Made by a program: the position numbers and the translations under genes
The notes under the pieces: generated by a model
Told to the model about the DNA's origin: nothing
The model's input: the letters and a program-made list of their open reading frames with translations, nothing else
Databases searched by the model: none
NCBI GenBank assembly: GCA_016840855.1
Contig: JAEORO010000015.1
Location: 1-41,694 of the forward strand
From: Candidatus Thorarchaeota archaeon
GTDB lineage: Archaea; Asgardarchaeota; Thorarchaeia; Thorarchaeales; Thorarchaeaceae
Direction: 5' to 3'
Length of the DNA stretch: 41,694 nucleotides
Shown: piece by piece, positions 16,566-24,998 of the stretch
Position numbering within the stretch: position 1 is the first letter of the stretch
How the letters are laid out: each line of letters opens with the position of its first letter

Positions 16566-18032
16566 CTATGCGCGATGACCTTGATCACTCATCGCCTCTG
16601 CAACTTTCAGGAAGCCTGCGATATTCGCACCAACGACATAATTGCCCTTCTTACCAAAAAGCTCTGATGTCTTGTATGCATTAGCATGAATGTTCTGCAT
16701 GATTTGGTGCAATTTGGCATCAACCTCTTCACGGGTCCAGAAGAAGCGCTGACTATTCTGAGCCATCTCAAGACCAGAAACTGAAACTCCACCTGCATTA
16801 GCAGCTTTCCCAGGCCCAAAGAGAATATTGTTCTCAATAAAGATTTCAACACCTTCTGGGACTGTGGGCATATTGGCACCCTCACCAACAGCTAGCACAC
16901 CATTATCGACAAGCATTTTTGCTTCCTTTGCGTCGACTTCATTTTGGGTGGCACTTGGAAGTGCAATATCACACTTGAGGCTCCATGGAGTCCCTTCTTT
17001 GGTTTCAGTGTAATCCACCTTGAAGTGCTCAGCATATTCCTTGATGCGGCCTCTTCTAACATTCTTCAAATCCATGATCCATGCTAGTTTTTCTTCATTA
17101 ATACCATCTGGATCGTGAATCCAACCGGTCGAGTCGCTCATTGCAATAACCTTTGCACCTAACTGAATACACTTCTCAGTAGCATATTGAGCAACATTAC
17201 CAGAACCAGAAACCACAGCAATCTTACCTTTCATATCTTCGCCACGAGTCTTGAGCATCTCCTGAACAAAATAGACACAACCAAAACCAGTTGCTTCAGG
17301 TCGAATCAGAGAACCACCCCAACCAGCACCCTTACCAGTTAGGACACAGGTGCCATGATTGTTCGTAATTTTTCGGTATGCACCATATAGATACCCAATC
17401 TCACGAGCTCCTACTCCAATGTCTCCAGCAGGCACATCTATGAATTGTCCAACGTGCCTGTAGAGCTCAAACATTAGACTCTCGCAGAAATTCTCAACTT
17501 CCGCATCTGTCTTGCCTTTTGGATCAAAATCAGATCCACCTTTACCACCACCCATCGGTAGTGTTGTAAGGCTGTTCTTAAAGACCTGCTCAAACCCAAG
17601 GAATTTCAAAACACCTTGTGTGACTGTAGGATGAAAACGAAGACCCCCTTTATAGGGTCCAATGGCAGAGTTGAATTGAATTCTATATCCACGGTTAACC
17701 TGTATCTTGCCATCTCTATCCTTCCAAGGAATACGGAACTGAATAATACGTTCAGGTTCAGTAATTCTCTCAAGGATAGAGTACTCTTCATACTTAGGAT
17801 ATTTTTTGATTGCAGGCTCTAGGGATTCTAGAACTTCTAAAACAGCTTGATGGAAGACCTTTTGATCAGGATCTTTCTCAACAACGCGGTTGTAAACAGA
17901 TTCAATATATTTGTCCAAAGGAACACACTCACCATTAGTTAACTTCGCATGGGGCGCGTTAGGACTTCCACATAAATCAATCGGAATCGGACCTGAGCAT
18001 GAAAAGCCTCTAAAACTATTGTTTTTATCCAT
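16566..18032 (-). CDS. gdhA: NAD(P)-dependent glutamate dehydrogenase, bacterial/fungal type
   Basis: 488 aa. Family landmarks: RGYRIQFNSAIGPYKGGLRFHP, the catalytic-lysine region LPMGGGKGGSDFDPKGKT, DVPAGDIGVGAREIGYLYG, the Rossmann glycine motif VVSGSGNVAQYA, and the family-typical GPGKAANAGGV segment. It interconverts glutamate with 2-oxoglutarate and ammonia. The length and motifs are those of the approx. 450-aa bacterial and fungal hexameric type, not the approx. 420-aa type usual in archaea, so acquisition from bacteria is likely. The first 40 residues (CSGPIPIDLCGSPNAPH) are an extension not usual in the family. There is no obvious Shine-Dalgarno. Confidence 0.95.
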   Translation of the reverse strand: MDKNNSFRGFSCSGPIPIDLCGSPNAPHAKLTNGECVPLDKYIESVYNRVVEKDPDQKVFHQAVLEVLESLEPAIKKYPKYEEYSILERITEPERIIQFRIPWKDRDGKIQVNRGYRIQFNSAIGPYKGGLRFHPTVTQGVLKFLGFEQVFKNSLTTLPMGGGKGGSDFDPKGKTDAEVENFCESLMFELYRHVGQFIDVPAGDIGVGAREIGYLYGAYRKITNNHGTCVLTGKGAGWGGSLIRPEATGFGCVYFVQEMLKTRGEDMKGKIAVVSGSGNVAQYATEKCIQLGAKVIAMSDSTGWIHDPDGINEEKLAWIMDLKNVRRGRIKEYAEHFKVDYTETKEGTPWSLKCDIALPSATQNEVDAKEAKMLVDNGVLAVGEGANMPTVPEGVEIFIENNILFGPGKAANAGGVSVSGLEMAQNSQRFFWTREEVDAKLHQIMQNIHANAYKTSELFGKKGNYVVGANIAGFLKVAEAMSDQGHRA

Positions 18033-18078
18033 CCAACAAATTCTTTGTAAGACAAACAGTCATTAGTCCTCTTAGTCT

Positions 18079-18741
18079 ATGAAAACTGGGCAGACAGAGA
18101 TGCCAACATTTGAGCAGGAATGGATTAGTCCAATCTTAGAAGTTTACAAAAAGAGAAAAATCACAGAGAGTTATTCTGTAATTTTAGGTCTCAATCCTAT
18201 AGGACAGGCACTTTGTAGAAGATTGTACGAGAATAATGAGTTTGAAACCGTACTTCTTTTCAACTCTCCTGCATTTTCATCATGGAATAGGTATCCAATA
18301 GATCTGAAACCTCCAGTTGTTCCAGTTCACGGTATGATAGCTGAAGACCTGATGATAATATTTGGAGATGTAATGATAAAGGAATATGATTGGATGACGG
18401 ATTTGTTATTCTACCTCCGGGGGAATGTGCCAACAAGATTTGTAATTTCATTAATGACACATGATGGTCCTACCTGTGGGCAAGTGCTTTCGAAAAAAGG
18501 AGACCGCTTGTTGAAGAGAATGGATGTTCCACTTGGCAGGTCTGATTTCTATGATGCAATAACAGCACCTCTCATTAGTGCTGGAAGTGCCGCGGGCTTG
18601 GATCCTGTGGTTCTTTTCCTTGAAGAAACGAAAGATCGTGAGATACTACTTCAAATCGATGATATAACTGTCACACAGGCAGATGTTGATGAAGCACATA
18701 TGCTCCTCCAGAGAGGATTAGATTTTCAACTAGTCGGATAA
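18079..18741 (+). CDS. PAC2-like (proteasome assembly chaperone family) protein
   Basis: 220 aa. The layout fits the archaeal PAC2 family: an opening strand plus SVILGLNPIGQALCRRLYE, LLFNSP, PPVVPVHGMIAEDLMIIFGD, a middle RFVISLMTHDGP, and the late glycine-rich ITAPLISAGSAAGLDPVVLFLEE. In eukaryotes this fold is found in proteasome assembly chaperones, while the archaeal members are poorly characterised. Assignment is by pattern, so moderate. Its 3' end overlaps the convergent zinc-ribbon gene by 16 bases. Confidence 0.55.
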   Translation: MKTGQTEMPTFEQEWISPILEVYKKRKITESYSVILGLNPIGQALCRRLYENNEFETVLLFNSPAFSSWNRYPIDLKPPVVPVHGMIAEDLMIIFGDVMIKEYDWMTDLLFYLRGNVPTRFVISLMTHDGPTCGQVLSKKGDRLLKRMDVPLGRSDFYDAITAPLISAGSAAGLDPVVLFLEETKDREILLQIDDITVTQADVDEAHMLLQRGLDFQLVG

Positions 18742-19463
18742 TCGTTTTCTTCATCTTTGCTCGTTTGTCCATATCCTGTTCGCCTGCGTCCACTCATTTG
18801 ATCAAATCGTTCGTGTATGTCGCTACGTGAGAGCCTACTATCGCAACTTGTGCACATGAGTGCTCTTGTTTCCTTGATGTTCACTATTTCGCCACATGAG
18901 ATACATGTCCATAAGCCGCCTTGCAGAAGCTTCGTCTTTCGGAATACGACTTTTGCCATATCCCTAAGAGATTCAGGACAGTCATCAGCGACTCCTATGA
19001 TTCCCTTCTCTGACCACTCACAAAGAACAGACACGAGGGTGGTCATAAGTTCAATAATCCTGGTCGCTCGATCTTCAATCTCACTAGAAGTTTCAGATCT
19101 TGTGTCTCGGGGGGCATCAGAAATTTTCTGTAGCACCTCAATGAATGCGAAGAATGCAGGAGCTGGGAATCGGTCTCTACCTCGAGCTTCAACCATTTGA
19201 CCAAGGACAGCTGAAATCATCAATGTCTGAGTATAATCTTCACGTAGAATCTGTTCTGCTTCCTTTACAATTTTTGTAGCATCAATCTTGTAGTTTGTTT
19301 CTTTCAGCCCATGTTCTTCAGCAATTGACTTTACAGAGTCTAAAAGTCCTTTCCCCTTGGACATCAATCGATTGACCTTTTTGGCAATAGTTTGATAGGG
19401 CAATCCAGCATCATTAGCTAGCTCTTGTAAGAGGTCTCGGGCTGTTAAACTCAATCGAAGCAC
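18726..19463 (-). CDS. Helical protein with N-terminal HTH-like and C-terminal zinc ribbon
   Basis: 245 aa, GTG start with AGGT close upstream. Residues 1-40 look like a helix-turn-helix (LTARDLLQELANDAGLPYQTIAKKVNRL). A helical middle part follows, then a zinc ribbon CISCGEI...CTSCD at about 188-208. The last 30 residues are charged and disordered. The build suggests a nucleic-acid-binding regulator. It diverges from the PRPP-synthetase-like gene across 73 bp that must hold both promoters. I do not recognise a named family. Confidence 0.7.
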   Translation of the reverse strand: MLRLSLTARDLLQELANDAGLPYQTIAKKVNRLMSKGKGLLDSVKSIAEEHGLKETNYKIDATKIVKEAEQILREDYTQTLMISAVLGQMVEARGRDRFPAPAFFAFIEVLQKISDAPRDTRSETSSEIEDRATRIIELMTTLVSVLCEWSEKGIIGVADDCPESLRDMAKVVFRKTKLLQGGLWTCISCGEIVNIKETRALMCTSCDSRLSRSDIHERFDQMSGRRRTGYGQTSKDEENDYPTS

Positions 19464-19536
19464 GTACCTGTGACGACTTGATTTAATGACACTACGACCA
19501 TTTTAGGTTACCGAAGTATTCTTAGAGGATACATGG

Positions 19537-20577
19537 ATGCGGGACAAATCTCATAAAGGGAAAATTGACGCCAACAGATGGTGGTTCCTGATGAAAGATT
19601 ATGATGTTGTTCTGGCAAGTGGAGCAGAACACTTGAAGGAGAGTTTTCAGGAAGATGGATTCCGTGTGTTCACATCAGGTCTGAATTATGATAGAAGGAG
19701 ATTATTCCCGAATGCAGACATTTATGCAAAGCTAGAAGATATATCGGAACTTTCAGACAGAAGAGTCATCATCATCCAGAGTTGCACTGGTTCAGGCCCC
19801 GCTGAAAATGAACAGTACACAACATCAGATCGTGTTGTTGAACTCCTTCTTCTGCTTGATCTTCTATCAAGACCCGTAGCTGTCAGAGAAGTGAATCACA
19901 AATGCTACGAGTGCGAACCTATTGCTCCACCATCTCGAGTTGAGGTGGTTTTAACATTCCAACCGTTTGCATTACAAGATAAAGCATTTAGAACGGGAGA
20001 AGCAATATCAGCCAGATGGGCAATTGAAACCATTGTTAAAGCATGTAACAAAATCTGGGTTGTAAATCCTCATGCTCCAGATAGTCTTGATTGGGTCAGA
20101 GCATTGAGAGAAAGGAATCTCTATGAAACAATTGATGTGATTCCTGATTTAGTACAATATGCAGAAAAGCAGTTTAGTTTTAATGATGCAATTCTAGTGT
20201 CTCCAGATGAAGGGGCTCAGGAGAGGTACAAAATTAGGGGTTTTGGAAAATCTAGGGAGAATTCTTTCAAAGTAGATCTTCATGGAAACATCGAAGTGAG
20301 AGACAAGCAAGTCATTATCGTAGATGACTTAACAAAGAGTGGAAGTACTCTACTGAAAGCTGCAGATAGACTAAGGAACCAAGGAGCGTCTGATGTAGGA
20401 ATGGCTGTTGCACACGTGTTACCTTTAATCGAGAGAGGTGAAGAACTCCTCGAAGAACTTTTGGAGAACGCTCGTGGCATGATTGTGACAACAAACACAA
20501 TACATACTGATATCTTTGGAGGAAAGAACCCAGAATTAACCTACAATATCGTTCAAACTTTGGTCAAACATTTATAG
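19537..20577 (+). CDS. Divergent ribose-phosphate pyrophosphokinase (PRPP synthetase) homolog
   Basis: 346 aa, ATG with AGAGG 8 nt upstream. The two-lobed phosphoribosyltransferase-like plan of Prs is visible: an N-terminal half with LASGAEHLKE, QSCTGSG and the GEAISAR segment (about 154-160), then VSPDEGAQER (221-230) and the PRPP loop VIIVDDLTKSGST (259-271). Prs makes 5-phosphoribosyl diphosphate from ribose 5-phosphate and ATP. The loop and the flexible region differ from standard Prs, and a 20-residue extension precedes the usual start, so a related function is possible. The nucleoside phosphorylase and SurE genes nearby fit nucleotide salvage. Confidence 0.75.
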   Translation: MRDKSHKGKIDANRWWFLMKDYDVVLASGAEHLKESFQEDGFRVFTSGLNYDRRRLFPNADIYAKLEDISELSDRRVIIIQSCTGSGPAENEQYTTSDRVVELLLLLDLLSRPVAVREVNHKCYECEPIAPPSRVEVVLTFQPFALQDKAFRTGEAISARWAIETIVKACNKIWVVNPHAPDSLDWVRALRERNLYETIDVIPDLVQYAEKQFSFNDAILVSPDEGAQERYKIRGFGKSRENSFKVDLHGNIEVRDKQVIIVDDLTKSGSTLLKAADRLRNQGASDVGMAVAHVLPLIERGEELLEELLENARGMIVTTNTIHTDIFGGKNPELTYNIVQTLVKHL

Positions 20578-20591
20578 AACTCAAGATAGCT

Positions 20592-20816
20592 CTAATCAAT
20601 GAGTTCTTCCGCTTTCCCTTTTGCAGTCCAAGATTTCGTACTAAGTTTCTCAACAAGATTTCTCTTTTCAAGATCAAGAAGGGCTTGTACAACATCATTT
20701 TGGTTGCACTCAATGTTTCGTCGCTTCAAGAATGAAGCGATTGCATTTGGTCTGCGATTATCAGCTAAGATGATTTTTAGAATATTCTTTTGGAGCTCAG
20801 TAATTTCCTCGGACAT
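20592..20816 (-). CDS. Small winged-helix protein
   Basis: 74 aa from ATG 20816. An in-frame TTG at 20825 is less likely. The whole protein is one winged helix: LQKNILKIILADNRRP, then a recognition-type helix QNDVVQALLDLEKRNLVEKL and a short wing. It may bind DNA as a local regulator or be a general factor. An AT-rich TATA-like AAGAAAAAC is about 26 nt upstream, suggesting a leaderless message. It is convergent with the Prs-like gene. Confidence 0.7.
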   Translation of the reverse strand: MSEEITELQKNILKIILADNRRPNAIASFLKRRNIECNQNDVVQALLDLEKRNLVEKLSTKSWTAKGKAEELID

Positions 20817-20927
20817 TATAACCAAGCAGTTGGGTTTTTCTTGGTTCTTAAGGCTATCTCTGAGTCAAGACTAGCTGATGACGAAACCCTTTTGTTACCA
20901 GAGTCAACTGCGCGAGAGGGAAAATGA

Positions 20928-21683
20928 ATGACAGACAACAGAGAATATCACATTGGAATTGCGCCTGGAGAGATACCTGAACTTGTCCTATTACCTGGAG
21001 ATCCTGACCGATCGCGAGATATTGCGATGAATTTCTTTGATGAGCCAATTGAGATAGCTAAGAAGAGAGAGTATTGGAGTTTCAAAGGAAAATGGAAAGG
21101 AATACCAGTTGCAGTTTGTTCGACCGGGATAGGTTGTCCTTCCGCAGCAATAGCGTTAGAGGAACTAGTCAAAGTCGGATGCACGACATTTCTCCGAGTA
21201 GGAACATCTGGTGCAATTAGTCGTTCTATTGCAGCAGGGGACTTGGTAATCTTCACGGGTTCAGTTAGAGATGATGGAACCTCACGCCAGTATGTACCAA
21301 TCCAATTCCCTGCTGTAGCAGATCCAGAGATGGTATTAGCGCTTATGGAAGCCGCGGAGGAAAATAAAGCAAAGTTCCATGTTGGAATTGGTCACTCAAA
21401 AGATGCTTTCTATAGTGAACACCCCGAATATGTTGCAGATCCCGATAGCACACGACGCAAATGGGAGTCCCTAAGGAACGCTCGAGTCTTAGCAACCGAA
21501 ATGGAATCAGCAGCTCTTTTTGTCATTGGACATCTTAGGGGTGTCAAAGTAGGGACAATATGTGTAGTCATAGGTGAGAATATTGAGAAAGAAGCTAAAA
21601 TTGTTGGTAAACCACCAATTGATTTGTTAATACCTGTAGCATTGGATGCGATGACCTCGTTCAAGCGATTGAAAGAATCTTAG
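20928..21683 (+). CDS. Nucleoside phosphorylase (uridine phosphorylase type)
   Basis: 251 aa, GAGAGGG 7 nt before ATG. PNP_UDP_1 family: HIGIAPGEIPELVLLPGDPDR at the start, STGIGCPSAAIALEELV, RVGTSGAIS, DDGTSRQYVP, FHVGIGHSKDAFY and the ribose-binding TEMESAAL. It splits nucleosides with phosphate into base and (deoxy)ribose 1-phosphate. The GTSRQYVPIQFPA block points to the uridine phosphorylase branch, but the base preference is not certain. It belongs with the Prs-like protein and SurE in nucleotide turnover. Confidence 0.9.
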   Translation: MTDNREYHIGIAPGEIPELVLLPGDPDRSRDIAMNFFDEPIEIAKKREYWSFKGKWKGIPVAVCSTGIGCPSAAIALEELVKVGCTTFLRVGTSGAISRSIAAGDLVIFTGSVRDDGTSRQYVPIQFPAVADPEMVLALMEAAEENKAKFHVGIGHSKDAFYSEHPEYVADPDSTRRKWESLRNARVLATEMESAALFVIGHLRGVKVGTICVVIGENIEKEAKIVGKPPIDLLIPVALDAMTSFKRLKES

Positions 21684-22477
21684 ATTCCACCAAACCATAC
21701 TCTCTTTTGAACAGCCATATGCAAATCTTCTGCAGTTCTCTTATCGATGCCAGTGATACTTGCTAGCTGCTCAGGACTTGTCGCTACAAGCTCAGTTGTG
21801 GTCGCAATTCCAGAATTGAATATCAAATTGATAGTTGGTTCGGGTGTACCGAGTTCAGTGAGAAGGCCTCTAAGGTCAGCCATTGCGTCAGCGGTTGCTA
21901 ACGGTGGTGTAACTTCTGGCATCTCTTTTTCAATCGGATCTTCCTCACTCTCTTCACCTTCTTCGAGAGCTTGGGGTTTAGTTTTTACTTCAGGCTCAGC
22001 AGATTTCTTCAATTCACGAAACTCAGCCATCTCACCTCTAACACCATGCTTTGCAATAAATGAGGGTCGCAAGAATATGATTCCGATTATCACACATAAA
22101 ATTAGAATTGGAAGAACAAAGTCACTTCTGATATCGATTGGTACAATTGAGGGTCCAATTCCTGGTCCAATAAGACCGCCGATAATACCATCACGAAATA
22201 GTGTTGTCCAGGAGTCGCCCGAAAGGTCAGTGAAAAGAATTAACCAAAGCGGGGAAAATAATCCGAAACCTCCGGTTTCATAGATTAGAAATTCTCTCAC
22301 GATTCTCCTTCTTGCGATGTAGATGAGAATAGGGGGAACAATCGCTATCAATATTGAAATGAAGAACCAAGTGACGTAGATATCCCATGATAAGGCAAGT
22401 ATCTTGATTATTGCAGCGCCTAGAAATATAACAAGCGTAAGAAGTGCACTTATAGTAACACCATGAGCATATCTCAT
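21680..22477 (-). CDS. Membrane protein with C-terminal helix-hairpin-helix domain
   Basis: 265 aa. Three or four membrane spans lie in the first 140 residues (about 8-30, 33-55, 75-95, 120-138). A charged, glutamate-rich linker (about 150-185) leads to a helix-hairpin-helix-like domain at about 195-260, with EQLASITGIDKRTAEDL in the place of the usual LxxIxGIGxxxAxxL. Such domains bind DNA or mediate protein contacts, so this could tie DNA or a repair factor to the membrane. That is inference. Its stop overlaps the convergent phosphorylase gene by 4 bases. Confidence 0.75.
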   Translation of the reverse strand: MRYAHGVTISALLTLVIFLGAAIIKILALSWDIYVTWFFISILIAIVPPILIYIARRRIVREFLIYETGGFGLFSPLWLILFTDLSGDSWTTLFRDGIIGGLIGPGIGPSIVPIDIRSDFVLPILILCVIIGIIFLRPSFIAKHGVRGEMAEFRELKKSAEPEVKTKPQALEEGEESEEDPIEKEMPEVTPPLATADAMADLRGLLTELGTPEPTINLIFNSGIATTTELVATSPEQLASITGIDKRTAEDLHMAVQKRVWFGGI

Positions 22478-22676
22478 ATTTTCAACTCACCTCAACGGGA
22501 TTAATCAATTCGATATTGCGAGAGAATCTTTTAGGTGTTTGTAGGATTTCATCCCGGAAGTGCTTGCCATGTATATTGAAACCACAGGGAGTGAAAACAC
22601 ATAAGTTGGACTATGAATTGCGCAAATGGCTCAAAATAGGGGGAAGCGCGCTCTAGAGTGCATTTCTAAGATAAGT

Positions 22677-22685
22677 CTTATAAGG
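22677..22685 (+). promoter_or_regulatory. TATA box of the histone-fold gene
   Basis: CTTATAAGG lies about 50 nt upstream of the ATG at 22732. Transcription from about 22706 would give a 26-nt leader with the strong GGAGGA site at 22715-22720. The rest of the 254-bp divergent region holds two copies of TCTAGAGTG (one near 22653, one at 22687-22695) and no gene. Confidence 0.5.
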
Positions 22686-22731
22686 GTCTAGAGTGACTTT
22701 AAACGCACCCTTTTGGAGGAGAAATGAAAAA

Positions 22732-22902
22732 ATGACATTTATCGTTAAGAAGGCAGTGCAAGATTATGCAAAGAAGAAGAATCTACAAGTTAGTGGAGAC
22801 TTCTACGATGCTCTTGACAAGAAGATTGGAACAATTTTAGATCACGCTGCCAAAAGGACTGGCGAAAATAAGCGTAAGACCCTCAAGGCTTACGACTTAT
22901 AA
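22732..22902 (+). CDS. Single histone-fold protein (DUF1931-like)
   Basis: 56 aa from ATG 22732. An upstream GTG at 22693 is in frame but lies over the Shine-Dalgarno. The sequence FIVKKAVQDYAKKK...SGDFYDALDKKIGTIL...RKTLKAYDL matches the archaeal DUF1931/histone-superfamily pattern, with basic residues suited to DNA binding and the RKT-x-DL end typical of histone folds. It is one of the smallest such proteins and should dimerise. Its strong promoter, strong ribosome site and its own terminator suggest high expression. Confidence 0.8.
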   Translation: MTFIVKKAVQDYAKKKNLQVSGDFYDALDKKIGTILDHAAKRTGENKRKTLKAYDL

Positions 22903-22926
22903 TTAAGGCCGATGATGCCGGGAGTG

Positions 22927-22961
22927 GGAGCACACTAGAAAGTGCTTCCACAACCTTTTTT
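22927..22961 (+). terminator. Hairpin plus T-run after the histone-fold gene
   Basis: GGGAGCAC pairs with GTGCTTCC (one mismatch) across the loop ACTAGAAA. It is followed by a run of six T at 22956-22961 and further T-rich DNA. It lies 25 nt after the stop codon. Confidence 0.6.
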
Positions 22962-23034
22962 CTTCTCTAAAACGTCATCCTTATCAACTCGTATTTTAGT
23001 GGCTGGCTGTTTCATTGTTAAGGAGTAATGATAT

Positions 23035-23814
23035 TTGTACAAGGTATGCCTCACTAATGATGATGGCCCGCGGAGTGAAGGATTGTTAAGACTTGCAGAT
23101 TTTCTAAGTAAGGAAGTAGAGCTGATAGTAGTAGTGCCAGATGCTCAGCGCAGCGCGTCAGGGAAATCATTGACTTTGAAGAGACCAATAAGGATTACTG
23201 AGAAACATGAGAATAATGGATACAAGTTCATCTCACATGATGGTGCACCAGCAGATTCAGTAATACTCGCTCAAGCATTCTATCAGGATATCGACCTTGT
23301 AATCTCAGGTATAAACTCTGGTGCGAATGTAGGATATCAAAGTATTTTGACAAGTGGGACTGTAGGTGCAGCTTTTGAGGCGGCCATTAGAGACCTACCT
23401 GCGATTGCAGCATCTCGTGAAGCTTCACCAAGTGATTGGTTTGAAGCAAAGGGCACGAATGGAGATTGCGAAAAAGCGTGCATCATCATAAGGGACCTTG
23501 CAATGAAGGTCCTAGAAAAAGGATTACCCCAAGGTATCGATATGTTGAATCTGAATTTCCCGCGTAATATTACAGAAAACTCAATGATCATAGTCACCAA
23601 ACCAACCAAAGTTCGGATGCATAATGAAGTAGAAAAAAGAACAGACCCAAATGGTCGTCCATACTACTGGTACCTCGGAATCGAAAAAGATCCCCAACCA
23701 AAATCTGATGCATACGAGGTAATCGTTAATGGAAACATCTCAATTTCTCCGATAATTCTTAATTGGATAGGAGATGCTGAACTTAAGAGCTTAGAAGAGT
23801 TCATGAAGATGTGA
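23035..23814 (+). CDS. surE: 5'-nucleotidase SurE
   Basis: 259 aa, TTG start, with AAGGAG about 9 nt upstream. The active-site pieces are complete: TNDDGPRSEG (D9, D10), PDAQRSASGKSLT, the SGINSGANVGYQSILTSGTV loop and the AAFEAA helix. SurE is a metal-dependent phosphatase acting on nucleoside 5'-monophosphates and sometimes polyphosphate, in the cytoplasm. With the nearby nucleoside phosphorylase it could degrade NMPs to base and ribose phosphate. The end overlaps the convergent AIR-synthase-like gene by 14 bases. Confidence 0.94.
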   Translation: MYKVCLTNDDGPRSEGLLRLADFLSKEVELIVVVPDAQRSASGKSLTLKRPIRITEKHENNGYKFISHDGAPADSVILAQAFYQDIDLVISGINSGANVGYQSILTSGTVGAAFEAAIRDLPAIAASREASPSDWFEAKGTNGDCEKACIIIRDLAMKVLEKGLPQGIDMLNLNFPRNITENSMIIVTKPTKVRMHNEVEKRTDPNGRPYYWYLGIEKDPQPKSDAYEVIVNGNISISPIILNWIGDAELKSLEEFMKM

Positions 23815-24811
23815 TCTTCTCCAGCGCACGCCATAATGCATCCACTTTAGGTCGCTGAAGTGAATATCCATCAGAATCAGTTACTATTATCCTATGATCC
23901 GGATTTGCCATAATCCTACCAATAACTCTTGCAGATATTCCTCTTGATTGAACCGTATTCACAACCTCAGTTGAATATTCTTCATCGCAACAGATGATCA
24001 TACAACCACTACTAATTAGCTCTAGCGGATCAATTTTCAACAAGTCACAAATCAGTCTAGTAGTTACATCAATTGGTATAGCATCTCTGTATATCTCAAA
24101 TCCAACATTACTGGCGTCACAGATTTCATGGATTCCTCCTGAGAAACCGCCTTCGGTAGGATCATGCATGGCAGTGACATGACCTGTTTCGAATGCTGCA
24201 AGGCCTTCTGCAACCACGCTAATCTTGTTTCTCAGAGCCTTTGCTTGCGTAATTACTGACATGTCAACCTTCGATTTAAGATAATCTTCACCCTCAGTTG
24301 CGAGAATTGCGGTACCCTCATATGCAATTGATTTAGTGATGATTATCGAGTTACCTGGTTTTGCACCTGATGATGTAACATAGTTTCCTTGATCAGCAAG
24401 TCCCACCATAAACCCGACTATTATTGGTCTATCAATACCATCAGTAATTTCTGAATGACCTCCAGCAACAGCTATTCCAAGCATTGATGTAGCTGCATCA
24501 ATTTGGCTCATTATTCTCTCAAGTTGATCAGCAGTGGTTTTGGTGGGCAACATTATCGTTGCAAGAAACCATCGAGGGGACACGCCAAAAGTTGCAATGT
24601 CATTAGCATTTACATGAACCGCAAGCCATCCTATATCAGATATTGACCCAGTTATTGGATCCGTTGCTGCAATTATGACCTTATCACCAATACGAATTAC
24701 TGATGCATCCTCTCCAAGGCGAGGCCCAAGTAGGACATCTGGATCAGTCATACCCAGTTTTGCAAAGACAATCCTTTGAAGGACTTCAGGTGGAACCTTT
24801 CCAACAAGCAT
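23801..24811 (-). CDS. AIR synthase-related (HypE/ThiL-like) ATP-binding protein
   Basis: 336 aa. The PurM-like N-terminal ATP domain is seen in GEDASVIRIGDKVIIAATDPITG, VNANDIATFGVSP and GIAVAGGHSEIT. The C-terminal domain has MHDPTEGGFSGGIHEICDASNVG and the ELISSGCMIICC strand. HypE, which makes the cyanide ligand of NiFe hydrogenase, ends in a conserved cysteine (typically PRIC). This protein ends in KITSS, so it is not a functional HypE. It belongs to the AIR synthase-related group of archaea whose substrate is unknown. A hairpin covers its ribosome site. Confidence 0.85.
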   Translation of the reverse strand: MLVGKVPPEVLQRIVFAKLGMTDPDVLLGPRLGEDASVIRIGDKVIIAATDPITGSISDIGWLAVHVNANDIATFGVSPRWFLATIMLPTKTTADQLERIMSQIDAATSMLGIAVAGGHSEITDGIDRPIIVGFMVGLADQGNYVTSSGAKPGNSIIITKSIAYEGTAILATEGEDYLKSKVDMSVITQAKALRNKISVVAEGLAAFETGHVTAMHDPTEGGFSGGIHEICDASNVGFEIYRDAIPIDVTTRLICDLLKIDPLELISSGCMIICCDEEYSTEVVNTVQSRGISARVIGRIMANPDHRIIVTDSDGYSLQRPKVDALWRALEKITSS

Positions 24812-24819
24812 CTAATATA

Positions 24820-24836
24820 CACCTCTATAGGAGGTG
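24820..24836 (-). promoter_or_regulatory. Hairpin that can sequester the Shine-Dalgarno of the AIR-synthase-like gene
   Basis: On the minus strand CACCTC (24836-24831), loop CTATA, GAGGTG (24825-24820) forms a perfect 6-bp hairpin. The 3' arm is the gene's Shine-Dalgarno, 8 nt before ATG 24811. A second short palindrome GTGCGCAC (24834-24841) adjoins it, and a near copy lies around 24935. This could be translational control, though the 5' arm may be coincidental. Confidence 0.4.
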
Positions 24837-24998
24837 CGCACAGATCATGTGCCTGATGCATGAAAAGCAGATTCATAGCAACCCAATTTTGGGCTCTCCT
24901 CGCTCACTATGACACCAGGCATCACTCTGACCTTGTGCGCATCTTAGAAACCGATTTCGTGCTAATAACATAATCGAGAATGGCACTGTTATAGATTA

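Noticed and set aside
23801-24811. Annotation as hydrogenase maturation protein HypE
   Set aside because: The essential C-terminal cysteine is missing and no other hyp gene is present.
24837-24998. Possible tRNA in the gap with several short palindromes
   Set aside because: No T-loop GGTTCRAATCC-like sequence and no cloverleaf can be drawn.
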